DNA of 64,000 bases from Leptospira bourretii (GTDB lineage Bacteria > Spirochaetota > Leptospiria > Leptospirales > Leptospiraceae). The stretch spans positions 124,001 through 188,000 of the forward strand of contig NZ_RQFW01000019.1 in assembly GCF_004770145.1 (NCBI RefSeq). Direction: 5' to 3'. Position numbers and translations under genes: made by a program. Shown here piece by piece: positions 1 to 9,301 of the stretch. Numbering within the stretch: position 1 is the stretch's first letter; each line of letters opens with the position of its first letter. The notes under the pieces were generated by a model. It was not told the origin of the DNA, made no database searches, and worked only from the letters and a program-made list of their open reading frames with translations.

Positions 1-2
1 AG

Positions 3-452
3 GAAAAATACAATTTCGGGAAAGCAAGTATAGCTGCCTTACAAAAACTTTCTTTAGAAACTGGTCCTAAAGCTTTGGTTTATTTGGTGTCCGGAGAAAG
101 TAGAGAAGATAGTTTCCTTCAATACCAAAAATCAAGAATTGTAGCCTTTTCAAAAGCACACTCTATTCCTATTTATGTTTTGACAGTTAATCCCAATATT
201 ACTCTCGAAGATTCCTGGTCGGATATGACAGGTCCAACAAACGGTCGCTATATTGTGCTTGATGGAGAGGGAGAGGAACGCGAATTATACAAAAAATTGA
301 AGTCACATATTGATTACCGATACATTTTGTCTTACAAAACAGATACAAATCCAGAACTCATCAATCGTTATATCAAATTAGCCATTGGAGTGGAACATCG
401 GGGTGTCAAAGGTCGAGATGAAGGAGGATACTTTGTTCCAGAACCTCGTTAA
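3..452 (+). CDS. C-terminal part of a vWA-type (VWFA-related) protein, 5' truncated
   Basis: The reading frame is open from the window edge, so the gene starts upstream; 149 codons are visible. The stretch with ALVYLVSG followed by a helix and IPIYVLTV looks like the later beta strands of a von Willebrand A Rossmann fold, and the tail (RYILSYKTD, a basic strand, then GGYFVPEPR) resembles the end of VWFA-related domains, which typically close with a 'YVIGY...GYYAP' pattern. The MIDAS motif would lie upstream and is not visible, so metal binding cannot be judged. The end of this gene overlaps the start of the following TPR protein by 20 bases, which suggests translational coupling. Function unknown; family assignment is an inference from the C-terminal pattern only. 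Confidence 0.5.
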   Translation, partial: EKYNFGKASIAALQKLSLETGPKALVYLVSGESREDSFLQYQKSRIVAFSKAHSIPIYVLTVNPNITLEDSWSDMTGPTNGRYIVLDGEGEERELYKKLKSHIDYRYILSYKTDTNPELINRYIKLAIGVEHRGVKGRDEGGYFVPEPR

Positions 453-2469
453 ATACTTCACTCGATTCATATTTAAGTTTGGAATTTTAATTTTTGTTTC
501 ACTTTTATTTGGTGAATCAACCACACTTGAAGATATTGCCGAAGGAAAAAGATTTCAAGCCGAACACAACTGCCGAAAAGCAATCCAATTCTTTCAATCG
601 GCTTTACAAAAGAATAGAAACTCAATCGATGCAAAACTGGGTGTGGCCAGTTGTAGTTTCCAATTAGGCGCTTTTCGCGAGAGTAAAAAATTCTATTTAG
701 AAATTTTGGATCGAGACCCAAAACATATTCCGGCAGTTACAGGGTTATCTGAAATTTACCTTCTTGATTCCGATTTTGTGGGGATATCCAAGTTAATTGA
801 TCCATTACTGATTGAATTCCCAAACAATACTGCTTTACGAATCACCGAAGCAAAGTCTCTTCAAAAACAAGGAAAACTGGACTCTGCCATTTATAAAATC
901 AACACCCTGTCTAAACGATTAGAAGAACCGTCCGACTTGATACGTATGTTAGCCGAATTGTATTTTACAAAACAAAATTATACAGATTCGTTCAATGCAA
1001 TCGACTCTTATTCTAAAAAGGAACCAAATGACCCGGAGGGATTCGCATTCAAAGCGAAAGTACTTTTGTATCAAAACTACTTTTATCCGAATCAATTAAA
1101 AGCGGTTTTATCCTCTGTTGAAGACTCATTGCAGAATTCATTAAATCTAGATCCGAAAGGAGAAGAAGCTCGTTTTTATTCTGTATACCACGATATCATT
1201 TTATCCAATTTAAATGGAGACAAGGAAATCAAAAAGAGAGCCTTTCGAACCATTTATGAACTAGCAAGAGAATATCCGGAAAACCAACTTTACCATAGCA
1301 TTGAAGCCAATTTGGCCTGGGAGTTAGGAGAAACAAAATTTGCTACATACCATTATCGTAGAGCTCTACAGTTAGATGATTTGGATGAGATTCTTAGATT
1401 TGAAGCCGAAGAATATACACTTTCAAATGAAAAGGAAGAATCAAAACTAAGAAGAGAATTGGGTGACTATAGGAGAGACCGGTTTTACTCCGAAAAACAC
1501 TCGTTATACCACAAGAGTTCCTTATTCCATTTAAAACGAGCCAAAGATCTGAGCCCACAAACACCTGTGATCAGAAAAGAACTTCTGGAGTTTTATAACC
1601 AAACCGGAGAATCAGTCAAATATACGAATTTATTACTTAGACTTAGAGAAGAAGATCCAAACTCCTTCAAACTTCAGAACAAATTGGAATTTTCCATTAA
1701 AAACCTAAAAGATTCTTTGGAGTTTCGCGAAGGTTATCTTCAAATCGATCCGAATTCTGTTTTAGATAATACGGTTCGGTACAGTCCAGAAGTTTATGTT
1801 TTTGATATGGAATCAAGTTTACCGTTCCCATATCATTTACAGGCGGGAAGATTGTTGTCAGAAGCACTACGTTATAATTTAAAACAAATGCAAATGGTTC
1901 GTGTTGTGGATGGTGATGAATTTAAACTGATTCGGGGACTACTCAAGGAAATGAGTTACCATCCATTTTCCCAAACATTACCCTTTGCCATTGATAATTT
2001 GCATCTTCTGGATTCAAAAAGAAAAAATGCTGCCAAAATACGTTATGTAGTTCACGGAAAGTATAAAATCAAAGATGGAGACATCCGCCTAGACGTTTCT
2101 GTTTATGATCGAAATAGTTTACGTGATATTGCTACATGGTCCACAAACCAAAGAGGAAGAGATAGTTTGCCAACCATCATTCATAGGATTGGGGAACGGA
2201 TCAGAGACCTACTTCCCAAAGAAGGAAAAATCCTAAAGGTCAAAAAAGATGAGGTCATTGTTTCCCTTGGAAAAGATGACGGATTAAAAAAAGATTCAAA
2301 ATTAGAATTCCAGAGAAAGGGAAATCCTCTCTTCCAAGGTGAAATCACGGAACTTGGCAAATCCATTTCTTCAGTGAAACCAAGTGTTCGTGGGTGGGAA
2401 AAAGAATTGGCTACCGGAGACAGTGTCATTCTTTCCATGGACTCGAATAAAGAGAAGAAAGATAAGTAA
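433..2469 (+). CDS. Secreted or membrane-anchored TPR protein with a FlgT-like C-terminal domain
   Basis: The frame is open further upstream, but a perfect AAGGAGG at 421-427 sits five bases before an in-frame TTG at 433, which I take as the start (678 aa); an ATG at 418 is the alternative. The N-terminus has basic residues and a hydrophobic segment (about residues 8-25), so it is exported or anchored. Residues of about 30-330 form tandem helical TPR-like repeats (patterns such as A..G...ESKKFY and FPNNTALRI). The last 200 residues form an alpha/beta part (YVVHGKYKI, VSVYDR) followed by a small beta domain with VSLGKDDGLKKDSKLEF, like the C-terminal domain of FlgT/CsgG-type secreted proteins. 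Likely periplasmic and envelope-associated. The 3' end overlaps the convergent gene by 44 bases. Confidence 0.7.
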   Translation: MFQNLVKYFTRFIFKFGILIFVSLLFGESTTLEDIAEGKRFQAEHNCRKAIQFFQSALQKNRNSIDAKLGVASCSFQLGAFRESKKFYLEILDRDPKHIPAVTGLSEIYLLDSDFVGISKLIDPLLIEFPNNTALRITEAKSLQKQGKLDSAIYKINTLSKRLEEPSDLIRMLAELYFTKQNYTDSFNAIDSYSKKEPNDPEGFAFKAKVLLYQNYFYPNQLKAVLSSVEDSLQNSLNLDPKGEEARFYSVYHDIILSNLNGDKEIKKRAFRTIYELAREYPENQLYHSIEANLAWELGETKFATYHYRRALQLDDLDEILRFEAEEYTLSNEKEESKLRRELGDYRRDRFYSEKHSLYHKSSLFHLKRAKDLSPQTPVIRKELLEFYNQTGESVKYTNLLLRLREEDPNSFKLQNKLEFSIKNLKDSLEFREGYLQIDPNSVLDNTVRYSPEVYVFDMESSLPFPYHLQAGRLLSEALRYNLKQMQMVRVVDGDEFKLIRGLLKEMSYHPFSQTLPFAIDNLHLLDSKRKNAAKIRYVVHGKYKIKDGDIRLDVSVYDRNSLRDIATWSTNQRGRDSLPTIIHRIGERIRDLLPKEGKILKVKKDEVIVSLGKDDGLKKDSKLEFQRKGNPLFQGEITELGKSISSVKPSVRGWEKELATGDSVILSMDSNKEKKDK

Positions 2470-2986
2470 GAAGAACCTCTGAAATTACTTCTTCTTTTTC
2501 TTTGGTAATATCTGGGATTTCCAACTGGCAGAGTTTCCCTTTGAAATAAAGTGATTGGACTCCTTCTCTATGAAAACATTCATAGAGGATTGGACGCAAA
2601 CGAAGAAAATTCTCTGATTCTAAATAAATTGGTTCTTTCGAAAATTCGTAATTAGCAACTAGCTTGTGTATGTTGGTATGTGATGTTTTTTTCCATTCCA
2701 AATCGACATTCGGATAAAAATAGAAATTACCAGATTCATATTGAAGTTCCCCGCGACTCAAGAGAGACTCGTCTTCATTTCTGACCCAACGGACATCTCC
2801 CGTTTCGGACAATTCTTTATCACTAAACCCAACAAATACAGAACCGAGGCCTTCTTGGTTCCGTTTGATTTCGATTAACAAAATTTGCGGTTTTCCGAAT
2901 CGATTTGATTCCTCTAAAATTCGTTTTTTAGCTTCATCAGAAATTCTTAATTTCTCTTTCTTTTTTTTAAAGGAAAACCAAATCAT
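2426..2986 (-). CDS. IscA/HesB-like domain fused to an Nfu N-terminal-like domain
   Basis: A 186-aa protein. After a basic start, residues 13-105 follow the A-type Fe-S carrier pattern (LRISDEAKKRIL, then VFVGFSD, DESLL..GELQYESGNFYFYPNV), but none of the three cysteines of IscA/SufA/ErpA are present. Residues of about 115-183 resemble the N-terminal domain of Nfu/NifU-like scaffolds (LRPILYECF, EGVQSLYF, then a terminal helix). The only cysteines lie in that second half. Known: A-type proteins bind Fe-S clusters through cysteines, and Nfu-N domains mediate protein contacts. Inference: a non-cluster-binding adaptor in Fe-S assembly, or a diverged protein with another job. It is a stand-alone leftward gene whose 3' end overlaps the TPR gene by 44 bases. 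Confidence 0.55.
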   Translation of the reverse strand: MIWFSFKKKKEKLRISDEAKKRILEESNRFGKPQILLIEIKRNQEGLGSVFVGFSDKELSETGDVRWVRNEDESLLSRGELQYESGNFYFYPNVDLEWKKTSHTNIHKLVANYEFSKEPIYLESENFLRLRPILYECFHREGVQSLYFKGKLCQLEIPDITKEKEEVISEVLLTYLSSLYSSPWKE

Positions 2987-3013
2987 TTATCTTCTGATCC
3001 CATTCTAATTACC

Positions 3014-3490
3014 ATGAATACATTTATCTATCGATCGAAGTTTCCAATCAATAAAGAAATACTCTTTCGATTTCATGAAGAACCAATTGGTTTTCAAACT
3101 TTAGTCGGTGGAACCAAAGGAATCGAAATCATTCAACCGCCAAAATCCTTAGCAATTGGTGAAGAAGTTATTTTTAAAATAAGAATCTTCCCCTTTTGGA
3201 AAACAATTTGGATCGCAAGACATATTGCTTATCAACAAAACCATTTTTTTGTAGACCGCCAAGAGAAAGGTCCATTCTTAAAATTCCAACATAGCCATTT
3301 GTTTTTAGATGGAACCGATGGAAAAAACTCATGTATCCTTTCTGAAGAAATTGAAATCAATTTTTATCTCTGGCCTTTATCCCGATTTTTTATATTCCCT
3401 TTTCTATATTTTATGTTTCGGAAACGACACGAACTAACGGCAAAACATTTTGGCGTAAAAGAAGAACTAATTTTTTGCCGGTATTCTTGA
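3014..3490 (+). CDS. SRPBCC (START/Bet v1-like) domain protein
   Basis: A 158-aa protein with the SRPBCC layout: an N-terminal strand (TFIYRSKFPI), two short helices with the typical FHE..IGFQTL, then antiparallel strands (EVIFKIRIFPFWKTIWIARH) and a long C-terminal helix (FFIFPFLYFMFRKRHELTAKHFG), which matches the 'FRYRHRVL' tail of ligand-binding SRPBCC proteins. These proteins bind hydrophobic ligands in a central cavity; the ligand here cannot be predicted. No signal peptide, so probably cytoplasmic. It is divergent from the IscA-like gene, 27 bases away, and its stop overlaps the convergent mgsA by 24 bases. Confidence 0.6.
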   Translation: MNTFIYRSKFPINKEILFRFHEEPIGFQTLVGGTKGIEIIQPPKSLAIGEEVIFKIRIFPFWKTIWIARHIAYQQNHFFVDRQEKGPFLKFQHSHLFLDGTDGKNSCILSEEIEINFYLWPLSRFFIFPFLYFMFRKRHELTAKHFGVKEELIFCRYS

Positions 3491-3901
3491 TCCGTAATCA
3501 ATCAATTGGCGGCTGTATTCTCTTTCCATTAAAGGAGATGAGATTAAAAAATCAGCACTGGACCTGTTACAAGCCATTGGAATATTATACAATACTGCAA
3601 TTCGAAGTAAGGCCTTTACATCTGGATCATGTGGTTGTGCCGAGAGAGGATCCCAGAAAAAAACCATAAAATCAATTCCATCTTCTACAATTTTTGATCC
3701 AATTTGTTGGTCGCCGCCAAGTGGTCCGGAAATAAAACGAAACACAGGAAGGCCAATTTGTTCATGAATCAATTTTCCAGTGGTTCCAGTAGCGGAGAGA
3801 TGGTGTTTGCTTAAAGTGCCTTTATTGTATTTTACCCAATCTAATAAATCTTCTTTTCGATTGTCATGAGCAATGAGGACGATCTTTTTTGTGATCTCCA
3901 T
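3467..3901 (-). CDS. mgsA: Methylglyoxal synthase
   Basis: Converts dihydroxyacetone phosphate to methylglyoxal and phosphate in the cytoplasm, a bypass of lower glycolysis. The 144-aa product matches the family along its whole length: KIVLIAHDNRK at the start, ATGTTGKLI (phosphate site), SGPLGGDQQ, and FFWDPL..QPHDPDVKALLR holding the catalytic His/Asp region, followed by NIPMACNRSSADF. I start it at the ATG at 3901, preceded by AAAGAAAA; an in-frame ATG at 3922 would add seven residues that the family lacks. Convergent with the SRPBCC gene (24-base overlap) and divergent from the next gene. Confidence 0.93.
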   Translation of the reverse strand: MEITKKIVLIAHDNRKEDLLDWVKYNKGTLSKHHLSATGTTGKLIHEQIGLPVFRFISGPLGGDQQIGSKIVEDGIDFMVFFWDPLSAQPHDPDVKALLRIAVLYNIPMACNRSSADFLISSPLMEREYSRQLIDYGSRIPAKN

Positions 3902-3973
3902 TTTTCTTTGAATTAGTACCATAGAATGATAGTTCTTGCCAATATCTAGGATTCAAGGAAAGTTTCCCTGTAA

Positions 3974-4780
3974 ATGAAATTTCCCATCCTATTTTTATGG
4001 ATTTCTTTGATTTTCTTAGGAACCTTCCCGCTTCGTTCCAAAGAACCAAATCAGTCATCTTCTCCTGAAAATCGGGTGGAGTCCATTCTCCCTACCACTC
4101 CCGAATCCGGTTCCCCTTGGGGGGAAAATTCCGAACGATTGGATACAATTCCTGTCTTAAATCTAGTTGATGAAAAAAACTCCCAAAAACGTTGGCAAGA
4201 TGCGAACAAGGAGTATTCATCAGCCATTGAATATTTTGAATCTGCCAAAAAAAATATCGATAAACGTCGAGAAGATTCCAAAAAAGAAATCTACTACGAA
4301 GATAGATACGAGTGGCAAAAACAAATCAGAAAAGAAAACAAGGAAAAAGAATATCAAAAGTTACTCTTTGATTTGCGATCACAAACGGTGGCTCGACTTG
4401 TAAAAGCCATGAATCTATTGGATAAAATAGAAAATCCAAAAGTAAAAGAAAGTGCACCTTATTTAGATTTAAAATCTGGAATTTATAGAGAATACATCAA
4501 ACACCAAGAAGCTTATAAAAATTACCTACAAGTCATTGATTTTGCAGAGCGGTATATGGAACTTTCTCCAAAAAACGAAGCGGAAGCGGAACCGCACCGT
4601 TTGCTTGCGCTCTCGTATGAAAAAATGGAACAAACTGCTTTACGTTCCAAAAACCAAGAACTCTACTATGAGTTTAAAGAACTAAAGAAAAAACATTTAT
4701 TAAGATTTGCGGAAATCCACTACGGTCGCGATTCAAAAGAATATGCAACCATAGAAGAAAAGGTAGGAAGGGATTTTTAA
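3974..4780 (+). CDS. Secreted helical protein of unknown function (possibly related to flagellar coiling proteins)
   Basis: A 268-aa product with a clear signal peptide (MKFPILFLWISLIFLGTFPLRS), a Ser/Pro-rich stretch to about residue 60, then an almost entirely helical, highly charged body with patterns such as EDRYEWQKQIRKENKEKE and YREYIKHQEAYKNYLQ. It ends in a motif-rich helical part (LLRFAEIHYGRDSKEYATIEEK). The overall make-up, secretion plus elongated helices rich in Tyr, Arg and Glu, recalls the Leptospira FcpA/FcpB sheath proteins, but I recall those only loosely and cannot align them, so this is a weak suggestion. Its stop codon shares the TTAA at 4777-4780 with the stop of the convergent gene. 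Confidence 0.5.
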   Translation: MKFPILFLWISLIFLGTFPLRSKEPNQSSSPENRVESILPTTPESGSPWGENSERLDTIPVLNLVDEKNSQKRWQDANKEYSSAIEYFESAKKNIDKRREDSKKEIYYEDRYEWQKQIRKENKEKEYQKLLFDLRSQTVARLVKAMNLLDKIENPKVKESAPYLDLKSGIYREYIKHQEAYKNYLQVIDFAERYMELSPKNEAEAEPHRLLALSYEKMEQTALRSKNQELYYEFKELKKKHLLRFAEIHYGRDSKEYATIEEKVGRDF

Positions 4781-5607
4781 GAAATTCCGAGTTTCTTTTT
4801 TAAGGCTCTATTTTCTTCGACAAGTTCCTTAATTTCTTGTTCGGTATATTCGAAAAGTCGATCTTGAGCCCTAAGAATTTTGTCCAAGTTCATTTCTTCG
4901 ATTCGCGAATAGTTTAACACTTGTTCTGTTGCTTTTTGCAATTCAAGAGCTTGTTTTAACTCTTTTTCTCGAAGTTCATCCAACTGTTGACTTGCCTTCA
5001 CACGTGCATGAAGTTCAATCAATTCTTGATTTTTCATGTCATTCACTTTATCCAATGCAGTATTAATTCCTGCTTGGGAACGTTTGACTAGTTCTTCATA
5101 CTTCAGAATGGATCGAAGTGCCTCGTTTTCTTTTTTGGATTCTTCATATTCTTGGTGGGCTAAAGAAAACACTCCTTCAAAAAAACCAACGTTTTCTAAA
5201 CAAGAATTTCCAATGTCGAGAGCTGCTGCTTTGTATGATTCGGATTGAATGGTTCGATCCAAAATCATTCGTAGTTCTCTTACATGAAGTGGATTTTCTA
5301 AAACTAAATATTTCGAATGTCCTTCGACCATCTCCTGGATCTGGTTCACCCCGTCTTCGGTGGAAATCAAAATCAATGAAACAAAGGGATTGGCTTCGAA
5401 TGAGGACGAAACAGTAGATTGGATCTGTTTCCATTCCGCAAGAGTCACTTGGAGGAATAAAATATGAATATCATTCGGACCGATCAAAATTCGATCCAAT
5501 TCGTCCAACTGCATTTGGTTGACTTGAACTTTGATCTTCGAATGTTTCCAAAGCTCTACCGGAAAAGGTCGTCCTTTAGAAATATTCCAAATGTAAGAAG
5601 TTTTCAA
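4777..5607 (-). CDS. Receiver-like N-terminal domain with long coiled-coil tail, unknown function
   Basis: The frame opens at 5628, but AGGAGA lies inside that extension and is spaced seven bases from an in-frame TTG at 5607, so I start it there (276 aa). Residues of about 1-135 alternate strands and helices (DIHILFLQVT, FVSLILISTEDG, KYLVLENPLHVREL) in the order of a CheY-like receiver, though no clear phospho-acceptor Asp pair is seen. From about residue 145 to the end it is a continuous charged coiled coil (EYEESKKENEALRSI, EKELKQALELQKATEQV, IKELVEENRALKKKLG). Cytoplasmic. It follows lptF with 72 bases between. Inference: a scaffold or regulator that oligomerises through the tail; no known family recognised. 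Confidence 0.55.
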   Translation of the reverse strand: MKTSYIWNISKGRPFPVELWKHSKIKVQVNQMQLDELDRILIGPNDIHILFLQVTLAEWKQIQSTVSSSFEANPFVSLILISTEDGVNQIQEMVEGHSKYLVLENPLHVRELRMILDRTIQSESYKAAALDIGNSCLENVGFFEGVFSLAHQEYEESKKENEALRSILKYEELVKRSQAGINTALDKVNDMKNQELIELHARVKASQQLDELREKELKQALELQKATEQVLNYSRIEEMNLDKILRAQDRLFEYTEQEIKELVEENRALKKKLGIS

Positions 5608-5679
5608 ATCAGATCTCCTGTGCGACAACTACTGATTCTATAGGACTGTAGTAAGGGGAATTTTCTAGCAAATTTTATC

Positions 5680-7272
5680 TTATTTGGCTTTTCGGAACCG
5701 ATTTTTTACAAGTTCTATCTTCTCATCCAAGAGGTCACGGAATCGGAAATAAAAACCCAGTCGGCTACGGATGGACTCAGGTAATTTGGCGTCTGTCCGT
5801 GAAATCATGATATAGATGGAAAGTGTGGCAATGACGATATTAGCCGACCAAGGTCCAACCCAATCAGGGACATTTTCTTTGTAAGAGATTCCAGAACCAA
5901 AAATAAAAAACGTATAATAGATTAATAGGAAAATGACAGCAAGGGTAAAACTCATTCCTTTTCCCGAACGTTTGACAACCAGACCTAATGGAAAAGACAA
6001 AAAGAAAAAGATCTGGCAAGACAGAGGAGTTGCGAATCGTTTATGGATTTCTACATTGAACCCAGTGAGTGTTTTTTTTGATTCATTGAGTAATTCGGAT
6101 AATTGAGTAAATAAGGCAAACTTCTGAGCCATATCTTCTTGATTACCGCTGGTTGCACCCATTAATAATTCATACTTAAATTGCTCCACCATTTGTCTTA
6201 ATCCACCAACTCCCTTGATCGATAGACCATATTCTTTCAAAATTTCTAAACCAGGAATATTTTCTAAACCTTCCGTTTCGATTGCGTTTCGTATTTCAAT
6301 GAGCATTGGCAAGGAGAAGGTATCAGGTTTTACGTTGATACTCATAGTTTTAGTATCTTTTTTGGCAGGTGTATTATAATCCATTTCTCCATCCATAAAA
6401 TTGGTAACACCGATTGCGCTAGTTTCTGGATCCCATTCAATTACATACCCTTTACGCAAACGAACAGACTTTTCATACTCTCCTGCTAAATTTTTCTTCT
6501 CAACTAAGAAACCTTCCTTGGCGTTGATAATCTGTAACATACGAGATCCACCCATCGGTACAGCCAAATTATTCACCATAATAAAGTCGGTTCCATCTGC
6601 AGAGATCGCCCATTCTCGGATTTGAACGTTACTTAAATTTCCATCCGCATCAATCCCACCAGAGTACATGGTTCTACCCTTTTCTGAAAAAAAGTCCTGG
6701 GTTTTGTCTCCGGAAAATTGGCCAGGTTGGATGGCGAGCAACGGATTGTATGTAGCAATCCAGTTATCAAAATCCTTCATCTTACGAGTGTTTTCTGGTC
6801 CGAGATAAAAATTCAAATACCCAACAATCAAAGTCATTAGAAACCCAAAAACAAGAAAGTTGGAATATATATATGGAAAAGAAACACCTGATGCCCGCAT
6901 CGCAGTAATTTCAGAATCTCCAGACAGACGACCTGCCGCCATAATCCCTGACATAAGGCATGCCATCGGAATTGTCATTGGTAGTGTATTTCCAAAGACA
7001 TATCCCATATAGTCCAAAAGACGAAAAAAATCGACACCCTTTCCCACAAAGAGTCCAATCATCTTCTGAATGGCCACTGCCATATAAATCATTGTAAAAA
7101 ATGAAAGTGCAACTAGAAAGGGGCTTAGGATTTCCTTAAGGATATAGATCCTTAAGATGGATGGTTTAAACCGCTTCCATCTTCCCAAACGGTCCGTATC
7201 CACCATAAAATCTGGTGGTAAGTCATCTTTTGAAAAGACTCTTACAGTGCGAAGGTCAACTTGTTTAGCCAA
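5680..7272 (-). CDS. lptF: LptF/LptG-family lipopolysaccharide export permease
   Basis: Inner-membrane permease subunit of the Lpt system, which extracts lipopolysaccharide and moves it to the periplasmic bridge. The 530-aa product has the YjgP/YjgQ layout: an N-terminal cytoplasmic extension of about 40 residues, three membrane segments near residues 47-72, 90-113 and 133-158 with [11 protein letters not shown] (the coupling-helix region [11 protein letters not shown]), a large periplasmic domain (about 165-410), and three C-terminal segments. The periplasmic domain is longer than the roughly 360-aa E. coli proteins, as in other spirochaetes. The start is TTG, and its first bases overlap the end of miaB by 8. 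LptF versus LptG cannot be decided from this alone. Confidence 0.85.
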   Translation of the reverse strand: MAKQVDLRTVRVFSKDDLPPDFMVDTDRLGRWKRFKPSILRIYILKEILSPFLVALSFFTMIYMAVAIQKMIGLFVGKGVDFFRLLDYMGYVFGNTLPMTIPMACLMSGIMAAGRLSGDSEITAMRASGVSFPYIYSNFLVFGFLMTLIVGYLNFYLGPENTRKMKDFDNWIATYNPLLAIQPGQFSGDKTQDFFSEKGRTMYSGGIDADGNLSNVQIREWAISADGTDFIMVNNLAVPMGGSRMLQIINAKEGFLVEKKNLAGEYEKSVRLRKGYVIEWDPETSAIGVTNFMDGEMDYNTPAKKDTKTMSINVKPDTFSLPMLIEIRNAIETEGLENIPGLEILKEYGLSIKGVGGLRQMVEQFKYELLMGATSGNQEDMAQKFALFTQLSELLNESKKTLTGFNVEIHKRFATPLSCQIFFFLSFPLGLVVKRSGKGMSFTLAVIFLLIYYTFFIFGSGISYKENVPDWVGPWSANIVIATLSIYIMISRTDAKLPESIRSRLGFYFRFRDLLDEKIELVKNRFRKAK

Positions 7273-8638
7273 CGAGTTTCCCTTTCAGCGTTGCGCTAGT
7301 GGCAGACTCAACTAAAACATTTACTGTTTTTCCAATCCAGTTTTCAGGATCTATGGAATGTCCTTCTGGAATTGGGAATACAATCATTCGCCCACAATGG
7401 GAACGACCACAAAACTCAAGTTTCGATTTTTTGGAAGTATTCTCAACTAACACTGAAAAAACGGTTCCAATCTTAGATTGGTTCTTTTCGAGGGAAATTT
7501 TTGTTTGTAATTCAACAAGTTCAATCAACCGTTTACTCTTTACTTCTTCTGGCACATCATCAATAAACTTTCGTTTTGCGATCGTACCTTCCCTTTCGGA
7601 GTATTTGAACATATAAGACATATCAAATTTTACTTTTTTAACAACTTCCAAGGTTTCCTGGAATTCTTCTTCCGTTTCACCTGGAAATCCAACAATAATG
7701 TCAGAAGTGATTCCAATATCAGGAATTCTACTTTGGATGCTAGCGACTAAATCTAAATACTCTTCTTGGGTATAACTACGTTTCATATCTCGAAGCACTT
7801 TGGAACTTCCAGCTTGTAAAGGCATATGAATTTGAGAAGAGAACCTTTCTTCCTTTGCCATCAGGGAAATTAAATGATCTGGGAAGTCCTTAGGATGCGG
7901 ACTAGTAAATCGCACTCTTTCCACAGTTGTCTCTGATAGAATTTTTTCAACAAGGCCACAGAAATCTATACTTTCATATGAATAACTATTTACGTTTTGT
8001 CCAAGTAAGGTAATTTGTTTTACACCCATTACTTCTAGCTGTTGAATTTCTGTAATGATGGAGCCTGGTTCCCGACTTCTTTCCCTTCCTCTTGTATAAG
8101 GAACAACACAGAAAGTACAGAAATTATTACATCCTCTCATGATGGTTACAAAAGCTTGGATTCCGTTTACGACTTTGGGTTCCAATTCATCATAAGTCTC
8201 TGTTCGCGAAAGTCGAGTGAGTTGGACATCTCGCTCTCCTCCACGAATTTTTTGAATCAGTTCCGGTAAAGTTCGGTAATTATCTGGACCTACAATGAGA
8301 TCGAGAGGAAGTTCTTGGTGGAACAAATCTTCCCCTAAATTCTGTGCCATACACCCAAGAACTCCAATCACCAAGTTGGGATTTTTTTTCTTCAGATAAC
8401 CTAAAGACTGCAATCTTCCATAAATCTTTGCATGGGCATTTTCACGAACAGCGCAGGTATTTAAAAAAATAATATCGCTGTCTTCTACGGATTCCGTAGT
8501 TTCATATTTTTCTTTTCGAAAGAGCTCCTTGACGATCCCGGTATCGTATTCGTTCATTTGGCACCCGTAGGTTTCCACATAGACCTTTCCGAGTTGGATT
8601 GTGTCCGTGGTTGGGGTTTCAGTCAAGGATGGGTTCAT
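7265..8638 (-). CDS. miaB: tRNA-2-methylthio-N6-dimethylallyladenosine synthase
   Basis: Radical-SAM methylthiotransferase that adds the 2-methylthio group to i6A37 of tRNAs reading UNN codons. The 457-aa protein shows the N-terminal cluster domain ([31 protein letters not shown] with three cysteines), the radical-SAM CxxxCxxC ([22 protein letters not shown] is split here as CNNFCTFC plus [10 protein letters not shown]), and a C-terminal TRAM domain. I use the ATG at 8638; the frame remains open for 50 codons upstream, but these run into the divergent gene and do not resemble the family. An AAGGAGA lies about 20 bases upstream, further than usual, so a near-cognate start slightly upstream cannot be excluded. 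The start of lptF overlaps its stop. Confidence 0.93.
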   Translation of the reverse strand: MNPSLTETPTTDTIQLGKVYVETYGCQMNEYDTGIVKELFRKEKYETTESVEDSDIIFLNTCAVRENAHAKIYGRLQSLGYLKKKNPNLVIGVLGCMAQNLGEDLFHQELPLDLIVGPDNYRTLPELIQKIRGGERDVQLTRLSRTETYDELEPKVVNGIQAFVTIMRGCNNFCTFCVVPYTRGRERSREPGSIITEIQQLEVMGVKQITLLGQNVNSYSYESIDFCGLVEKILSETTVERVRFTSPHPKDFPDHLISLMAKEERFSSQIHMPLQAGSSKVLRDMKRSYTQEEYLDLVASIQSRIPDIGITSDIIVGFPGETEEEFQETLEVVKKVKFDMSYMFKYSEREGTIAKRKFIDDVPEEVKSKRLIELVELQTKISLEKNQSKIGTVFSVLVENTSKKSKLEFCGRSHCGRMIVFPIPEGHSIDPENWIGKTVNVLVESATSATLKGKLVG

Positions 8639-8701
8639 AATGATATGTTTTTCCAGAAAATCTCCTTGTAAAGCAAAGAAGATGGGTACGAAAAGGTGTA
8701 T

Positions 8702-9301
8702 ATGGCTTGGACAAAAAAAGAAACCTTCTACGAAATTTTGGGGGTGAAGAAAGAATCCACAATTGAGACCATCGAAGCCATTTATCAAAAGGAATTGGAG
8801 TTCTGGGAAAATTTACAAGGACCAGGGAGCCCTGAGGCCAGGGACAAAATTCTCGAATTGACAAGGGCCTATTTGACCCTCAGTGATCCAAAAAAACGAA
8901 AGGAATACGATTCAGAACTCGACTTTGAATTTGTGCTTTTGGATGGAAAGGCAAAGGACCCAGAAATGGAAGAAGCCTACGACCAATACAGGTTAAACCA
9001 CAACAAAACCTATCAAGAAATTCTTGGTGAATTTACACGTTTTCGTGAAGAGATGGGAGATACACTTTGGATTCTAAAAAAAACCACTATCTATATGGTT
9101 TTGAATTTACTTGTATATTCAGGATTTGTTCTTTCCCATTCTCTTTTACTGGAAACTGAAAAAACCGAAAAGTCATGGTTAGATTCTGTGTCCGGTTGGG
9201 GCTCTGGAATTTTTCTTGTATTCAGTGCCCTCGGATATCTTTTTTTCCGCTTCCATTTTCTTAGTAAGGAATTAGAGAAACGGAAACAAAAAAGAAACTA
9301 A
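8702..9301 (+). CDS. Membrane-anchored J-domain-like protein lacking HPD
   Basis: A 199-aa product beginning at an ATG with AAAAGG five bases upstream (a GTG two codons earlier is possible). Residues 6-70 follow the J-domain outline: [13 protein letters not shown], a helix II ([15 protein letters not shown]), and [25 protein letters not shown]. The HPD tripeptide that stimulates DnaK is missing; the position between helices II and III reads [10 protein letters not shown]. After an acidic linker come two membrane segments (about residues 127-147 and 166-184) and a basic tail. Known: HPD is needed for Hsp70 stimulation. Inference: a type IV J-like protein, perhaps recruiting or inhibiting chaperone at the membrane. 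Its stop shares CTAA with the convergent DUF1574 gene. Confidence 0.7.
   Translation: MAWTKKETFYEILGVKKESTIETIEAIYQKELEFWENLQGPGSPEARDKILELTRAYLTLSDPKKRKEYDSELDFEFVLLDGKAKDPEMEEAYDQYRLNHNKTYQEILGEFTRFREEMGDTLWILKKTTIYMVLNLLVYSGFVLSHSLLLETEKTEKSWLDSVSGWGSGIFLVFSALGYLFFRFHFLSKELEKRKQKRN

Noticed and set aside
8639..8788. Extended MiaB start upstream of 8638
   Set aside because: The 50 extra residues do not resemble MiaB and overlap the divergent J-like gene.
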